Shown: positions 5,329-8,214 of the stretch, piece after piece
Layout of the letters: the number at the start of each line of letters is the position of its first letter
Position numbering within the stretch: the first letter of the stretch is position 1
NCBI GenBank assembly: GCA_002451065.1
Contig: DKBC01000303.1
Span: 1-8,214 of the forward strand
DNA: 8,214 bases
Reading direction: 5' to 3'
Source: Betaproteobacteria bacterium UBA6910
GTDB lineage: Bacteria > Pseudomonadota > Gammaproteobacteria > Burkholderiales > UBA6910
Position numbers and translations under genes: made by a program
Notes under the pieces: model-generated
Databases searched by the model: none
Told to the model about the DNA's origin: nothing
The model's input: only the letters and a program-made list of their open reading frames with translations

Positions 5329-6410
5329 ATGAGACTGGACCGCGGGTCTGGCGCTTGCTGGACACCGGGCTGCGGCCCCCGGCCCAGAATTTCGCGCTGA
5401 ACCGTGCGCTGCTGGAGGCGCGCCAAGCCGGTGAGTCGCCCAGCACCCTGCGCTTCCTTCGTTTCACGCCCAGCGCGTTGCTCGGATACCACCAGAGCGC
5501 CGAGCAGGAACTCAATTTGGATTATTGCCGGGCCCACGGCATCACCGTGCAGCGGCGCATCACCGGCGGGGGGGCGATCTATTTCGACGAAGGCCAGATC
5601 GGCTGGGAACTCTATCTGACCAAGGCCGAGCTGGGGACCGCGGACATGGGGGCTATCTCCCGCCGCATCTGCGAAGCCGCGGCCCGCGGCATCAGCGCCC
5701 TGGGCGTGGATGCCCGCTACCGGCCGCGCAACGATATCGAAGTGGACGGACGCAAGATCTCCGGCACCGGGGGCGCGTTCGACGGCGACGCGCTCATGTA
5801 CCAGGGCACCCTGCTGATCGAGTTTGACGTGGAGCGGATGCTGAGGGTGCTGCGCATCCCGGCCGAGAAGCTTTCGGACAAGGCCATCGCATCGGCCCGG
5901 GAGCGCGTGACCAGCCTGCGCGAGCTGCTGGGACGGGTGCCGGTGCTGGCAGAGGTGAAAGCCCGGATCACGGCAGCCTTGGCCAAGGAGTTCGCTGTGG
6001 CGTTTGCTGCGGGGGAAATGGTTGCCGCGGAGCATACCCGTTACCAGCGCGCGCTGGAAGAAATCGACACCCCGGGCTGGGTAAACCTGGTATCGCGTCC
6101 GGCCTCCGATGCCCCGATCCTGGAGGCGAGCCGGAAGTTTGCCGGCGGGCTGCTGCGGGCCAGCCTGGCTTACGACAGCGGATCGGCGCGCGTGAGGCAG
6201 GTTTGGTTTACCGGCGATATGTTCGTGAGCCCGCGGCGCGCCGTCGCGGATTTGGAGGCGGTTCTCAAGGATTGTCCCGTCGAGGAGCTGGAAGCTCGCA
6301 TCAGCGGATTCTTTGCCCTGCGCGAGGTGGACCTGATGACATTGGTGCCGGGAGACTTCGTGACGGTGGCCCGCGCGGCCCTGGCGGCGGAAATCGGGAC
6401 CGCGCGTTGA
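5325..6410 (+). CDS. slpl(AB): Lipoate-protein ligase sLpl(AB), dedicated to LbpA
   Basis: This 361-residue ligase has the LplA-family motif RRITGGGAIYFDEG (residues 77-90) and the catalytic lysine K144 in GRKISGTGGAF. It also has a C-terminal accessory domain from about residue 260 (SRKFAGGLLRASLAY onward) resembling LplB. The two parts in one chain fit the sulfur-oxidiser ligase called sLpl(AB). It would activate lipoate or octanoate with ATP and attach it to K71 of LbpA. The start is a GTG at 5325 overlapping the stop of the radical SAM gene (GTGA), so translation is coupled. The next gene overlaps its stop in the same way. A general lipoate-salvage ligase is possible in principle, but the neighbours argue for a dedicated enzyme. 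Confidence 0.9.
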   Translation: MNETGPRVWRLLDTGLRPPAQNFALNRALLEARQAGESPSTLRFLRFTPSALLGYHQSAEQELNLDYCRAHGITVQRRITGGGAIYFDEGQIGWELYLTKAELGTADMGAISRRICEAAARGISALGVDARYRPRNDIEVDGRKISGTGGAFDGDALMYQGTLLIEFDVERMLRVLRIPAEKLSDKAIASARERVTSLRELLGRVPVLAEVKARITAALAKEFAVAFAAGEMVAAEHTRYQRALEEIDTPGWVNLVSRPASDAPILEASRKFAGGLLRASLAYDSGSARVRQVWFTGDMFVSPRRAVADLEAVLKDCPVEELEARISGFFALREVDLMTLVPGDFVTVARAALAAEIGTAR

Positions 6411-7474
6411 ACGAAGCCGACTGCGATGTGCTGGTCGTGGGCCTGGGGCCTGGGGGAGGCGCGGCCGCCGGTGCGGCGGCAGGCCATGGCGCCCGCGTAA
6501 TCGCCCTCGACAAGAAGCGGCGGGTGGGAGAACCGGTGCAATGCGCCGAGTTCATTCCCATGCCTCTGGGCCGTTATGTCGCAGGGGAGCCCGTCCTGCA
6601 GCAGCGCATCTCCGGGATGAGAAGCTTTCTGCCATCGGGGGCGGTCAAGGACTCTCCGTTTTCCGGCCTGATGATCGACCGCGCGGCGTTCGATCAGGCG
6701 CTGGCGGAACGCGCACGAGCTGCCGGCGCCGAGCTCCGGCTCCAGAGCCGGCTCGAGTCGGTGGATTTCCGTGAGCGGGTTGCCCGCGTTCGGCAAGGCG
6801 GCCGGCGATGGGAGGTGGGGTACCGGGTTCTGGTGGCGGCCGACGGCCCCATGTCCAAAGTGGCCGGTCTGCTCGGGCTGCCGCCCCAGCGCGTCGCCCA
6901 TTCCCGCCAATATACCGTGCCGCTCCGACGGAGCCTCACGGAAACCATGGTATGGCTGTCTCCCGACTATCCCGGCGGCTACGCCTGGCTTTTCCCGCGG
7001 GGATCCAGCGCGAATCTGGGACTTGGCATCGACGAGGCGTTCGGCCGCAACCTTAAACCGCCCCTGGACGATCTTCACCGGAAGTTGGTGGCCGCTGGCC
7101 TGGTGGGCCCGGAGATCCTGCGGCGGACCGGGGGAGCGATCCCCCTCGGCGGGATGCGGGGGGCCCTGGTCACGGGCGATGTCGTCTTGGCAGGCGATGC
7201 CGCCGGCCTCACCCATCCCATTACCGGCGCGGGCATTAGCGCGGCGGTCCTGTCGGGGGAGGAGGCCGGGCGGGCGGCGGCCCGTTGGATGGCGGGGGAA
7301 TGCGGGGCCCTGCTCGAATATGAGGAAACGGTTCGTGAGTTGTTCGGGCCCGCCATCGAACGCGCCCTCCGGACCCGGGAATCCCTGAAATGGTCGTGGG
7401 GTACGCCGGCCGCCGCCACGGATGAGCAACAGCGCCGGGGCTGGATCGCCTTCGAGGAGTACTTCGCCGTCTGA
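6407..7474 (+). CDS. lipT: LipT, FAD-dependent oxidoreductase of lipoate assembly (geranylgeranyl reductase-like)
   Basis: This 355-residue flavoprotein has an N-terminal dinucleotide-binding motif GLGPGGGAAAG (residues 12-22) and the acidic end of strand two in IALDKK (32-37). It then has GEPVQCAEF (41-49), the VAADGP segment (143-148), and the C-terminal FAD motif LAGDAAGLTHPITGAGI (261-277). This is the geranylgeranyl-reductase-like group to which LipT belongs. LipT is thought to supply electrons to the LipS proteins, using NAD(P)H. The frame is open upstream to 6203, but that part is a shadow of the ligase gene. The FAD fold starts at the TTG at 6407, which overlaps the ligase stop (TTGA). 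ATG is absent near the fold start, so TTG or a nearby GTG (6428) must be used. Confidence 0.88.
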   Translation: MNEADCDVLVVGLGPGGGAAAGAAAGHGARVIALDKKRRVGEPVQCAEFIPMPLGRYVAGEPVLQQRISGMRSFLPSGAVKDSPFSGLMIDRAAFDQALAERARAAGAELRLQSRLESVDFRERVARVRQGGRRWEVGYRVLVAADGPMSKVAGLLGLPPQRVAHSRQYTVPLRRSLTETMVWLSPDYPGGYAWLFPRGSSANLGLGIDEAFGRNLKPPLDDLHRKLVAAGLVGPEILRRTGGAIPLGGMRGALVTGDVVLAGDAAGLTHPITGAGISAAVLSGEEAGRAAARWMAGECGALLEYEETVRELFGPAIERALRTRESLKWSWGTPAAATDEQQRRGWIAFEEYFAV

Positions 7475-7483
7475 GGCGCCGCT

Positions 7484-7497
7484 TTGACTGGGGTCAA
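7484..7497 (+). promoter_or_regulatory. FNR/Dnr-type binding site (TTGAC-N4-GTCAA)
   Basis: TTGAC (7484-7488), spacer TGGG, GTCAA (7493-7497) is a perfect inverted repeat with the 4-base spacing of the FNR/CRP superfamily. It differs from the FNR consensus TTGAT-N4-ATCAA at one base per half. It starts ten bases after the lipT stop. The -10-like GAAGAT at 7519-7524 would put a transcription start near 7531, about 41 bases from the site centre. That is the class II activator position, so oxygen- or NO-responsive control of the downstream genes is likely. The transcript prediction is inference. Confidence 0.6.
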
Positions 7498-7506
7498 GGC
7501 GAAATA

Positions 7507-7519
7507 CCCCGATTCGGGG
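7507..7519 (+). repeat. Short GC-rich palindrome (CCCCG-ATT-CGGGG)
   Basis: CCCCG (7507-7511) and CGGGG (7515-7519) pair perfectly around ATT. AAGGC (7496-7500) and GCCTT (7526-7530) can form an outer stem around it, leaving a 6x6 internal loop. There is no T-run, so as a terminator for the lip genes it would be weak. It overlaps the predicted promoter spacer. Confidence 0.35.
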
Positions 7520-7530
7520 AAGATAGCCTT

Positions 7531-7654
7531 CCCGGCTGGTTCCGGTAACGGGGCGCAAAGCGGTGCTCTGGGCCAAGGCAATCGCGCGTAGTAACCTGCC
7601 GGCGCCCGGACCGAAGCGACCCGGGGGTTACGAAGAATTGGGGAGCGTGCGCCG
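7531..7654 (+). other. Gene-free, hairpin-rich stretch, possible structured 5' leader RNA
   Basis: Together with 7475-7530 this stretch has no convincing gene. Several nested GC stems are visible. TTCCG (7540-7544) pairs with CGGGG (7549-7553), with two G-U pairs, closed by a GTAA loop of GNRA type. It is directly followed by CGCAAAGCGG. Further on, GTAACC (7591-7596) pairs with GGTTAC (7626-7631), enclosing CCCGG (7605-7609) with CCGGG (7621-7625). The GNRA hairpin followed by GCGCAAAGC recalls part of the GEMM (cyclic di-GMP) riboswitch, but the expected GGCAAACC element upstream is absent. I do not assign a class. Confidence 0.3.
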
Positions 7655-7955
7655 GTGAAATTCGACGTCAGCTTGTTTCGTCAGTATTGCCGCCATAGTG
7701 GTGATGGTTTAATGCCTGTATCTTGTCCTGTCGCTGAAAAAGAATGTGCCGGGCGGCGTGGTGGGCAAGACCTGGGGCACCCTCAGCGCGCTGGTGACCC
7801 TGTTTACGGCGGGCTATTTCGTCACGCCGTTTTTCTCGTTGCTTCCGGCGGAAGTGATCAATCTGCTGGTGTCGCTGATCTTCCTGTTTGGCGCGATCTA
7901 TGTGGTAATCACCGTGCGCCTGATCTACCGGATCATCGAAGAACTATCGGCATGA
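7655..7955 (+). pseudogene. Small membrane protein gene, apparently broken by a frameshift and an in-frame stop
   Basis: An intact frame from GTG 7746 to the stop at 7953-7955 codes for 69 residues with two membrane helices (about residues 12-30 and 36-60) and the tail YRIIEELSA. The same frame continues upstream as a plausible first helix, VSIAAIVVMV, stop TAA (7710-7712), CLYLVLSLKKN. Before that, a GTG at 7655 with GGGGAG (7640-7645) nine bases upstream reads MKFDVSLF in another frame, and skipping one base near 7679 joins the two. Read that way the protein would have three helices and about 99 residues. I do not recognise the family. It may be a decaying gene, a sequence error, or a shorter gene starting at 7746, which has no clear ribosome binding site. 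It ends three bases before the next gene. Confidence 0.5.
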
Positions 7956-7958
7956 TCC

Positions 7959-8214
7959 ATGAACCCGGCAGCCGTTTACGCCAAGACCGAGAAGGGAAAC
8001 GAAGAGATTGCCACCCGCAAGCACGGGTTGCCGCAGCCGCTGCGGTTTGCGCTGATCCTGGCGGACGGGCGCTCCACGCTGGCGCAACTGCTGGATCGTG
8101 GCGCCGGCCTGCCGAACCTGGGGGACTCGCTGCGGATGCTCCTGGGATTGGGATTTGTCGAGGGGGAACGCGGACCGTCGCCGCGGGTCGCAACGTCGGC
8201 TCCGGCCGTGGCGG
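7959..8214 (+). CDS. Conserved-looking protein of unknown function, N-terminal part
   Basis: From the ATG at 7959 an open frame runs off the right edge, giving 85 residues: MNPAAVYAKTEKGNEEIATR, then KHGLPQPLRFALILADGRST, then AQLLDRGAGLPNLGDSLRML and LGLGFVEG. The pattern (helix, LADGRSTLAQLL, helix ending in GLGFVEG) suggests a winged-helix-like fold. I recall similar small proteins in betaproteobacteria but know of no function. It starts three bases after the preceding membrane gene and has no distinct ribosome binding site, so translation is probably coupled. Composition after residue 72 becomes rich in Pro, Ala and Ser, as in a linker. Confidence 0.7.
   Translation, partial: MNPAAVYAKTEKGNEEIATRKHGLPQPLRFALILADGRSTLAQLLDRGAGLPNLGDSLRMLLGLGFVEGERGPSPRVATSAPAVA

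Noticed and set aside
6170..7576. Long open frame on the - strand (468 codons) opposite the ligase end and lipT
   Set aside because: It is antisense to two well-supported genes. Its translation is rich in Arg, Pro and Gly, with no recognisable domain, as expected for GC-rich shadow frames.
7531..7654. Cyclic di-GMP (GEMM) riboswitch as a firm call
   Set aside because: Only the GNRA hairpin with GCGCAAAGC and a loose 3' resemblance are present. The conserved 5' block is missing, so it is reported only as a structured region.
1..8214. CRISPR arrays, tRNA or rRNA genes, insertion sequences, attachment sites
   Set aside because: No repeated spacer units, cloverleaf or rRNA-like segments, transposase genes or terminal repeats were seen on either strand.

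Overview
The window is a gene-dense, high-GC stretch, almost all transcribed on the + strand, from a chemotrophic sulfur oxidiser. It is probably one of the Pseudomonadota (beta-, gamma- or acidithiobacillus-like). I infer this from the gene content (sulfite oxidation, cytoplasmic sulfur relay, lipoate-binding protein of the sHdr pathway), the GC-rich codon use, and a final gene of a type I associate with betaproteobacteria. No rRNA, tRNA, insertion sequence or CRISPR array is visible.

Layout. (1) 1-1868: the end of soeA, then soeB and soeC, which make a membrane-bound cytoplasmic sulfite:quinone oxidoreductase. (2) 1869-3197: a compact sulfur-transfer unit, rhodanese - tusA - dsrE2, ending in a strong intrinsic terminator. 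Each gap inside this unit also carries a terminator-like hairpin plus T-run just before the next ribosome binding site. (3) 3198-7474: a second DsrE protein, the lipoate-binding protein LbpA, and three genes of the recently described non-canonical lipoate assembly route: a LipS-type radical SAM protein, a two-domain lipoate-protein ligase, and the FAD oxidoreductase LipT. The last three are chained by 4-base stop/start overlaps using GTG and TTG starts. (4) 7475-7958: no intact gene for the first ~180 bases. This stretch holds an FNR-type inverted repeat, GC-rich hairpins that could be a structured leader, and a small membrane-protein gene that looks broken by a frameshift and an in-frame stop. 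(5) 7959-8214: the start of a small protein of unknown function, cut by the window end.

How the genes fit together (inference from known families). Rhodanese, TusA and DsrE2 pass sulfane sulfur as protein persulfide in the cytoplasm. The second DsrE protein and lipoylated LbpA feed or serve the sulfur-oxidising heterodisulfide-reductase-like (sHdr) complex, which releases sulfite. SoeABC oxidises sulfite to sulfate and sends the electrons to quinone. LipS, the ligase and LipT make the lipoyl group on LbpA. The sHdr core genes and the second LipS protein that this pathway normally needs are not in the window. Nothing here is a wholly new system. The least explained parts are the hairpin-punctuated sulfur relay and the 7475-7958 region.
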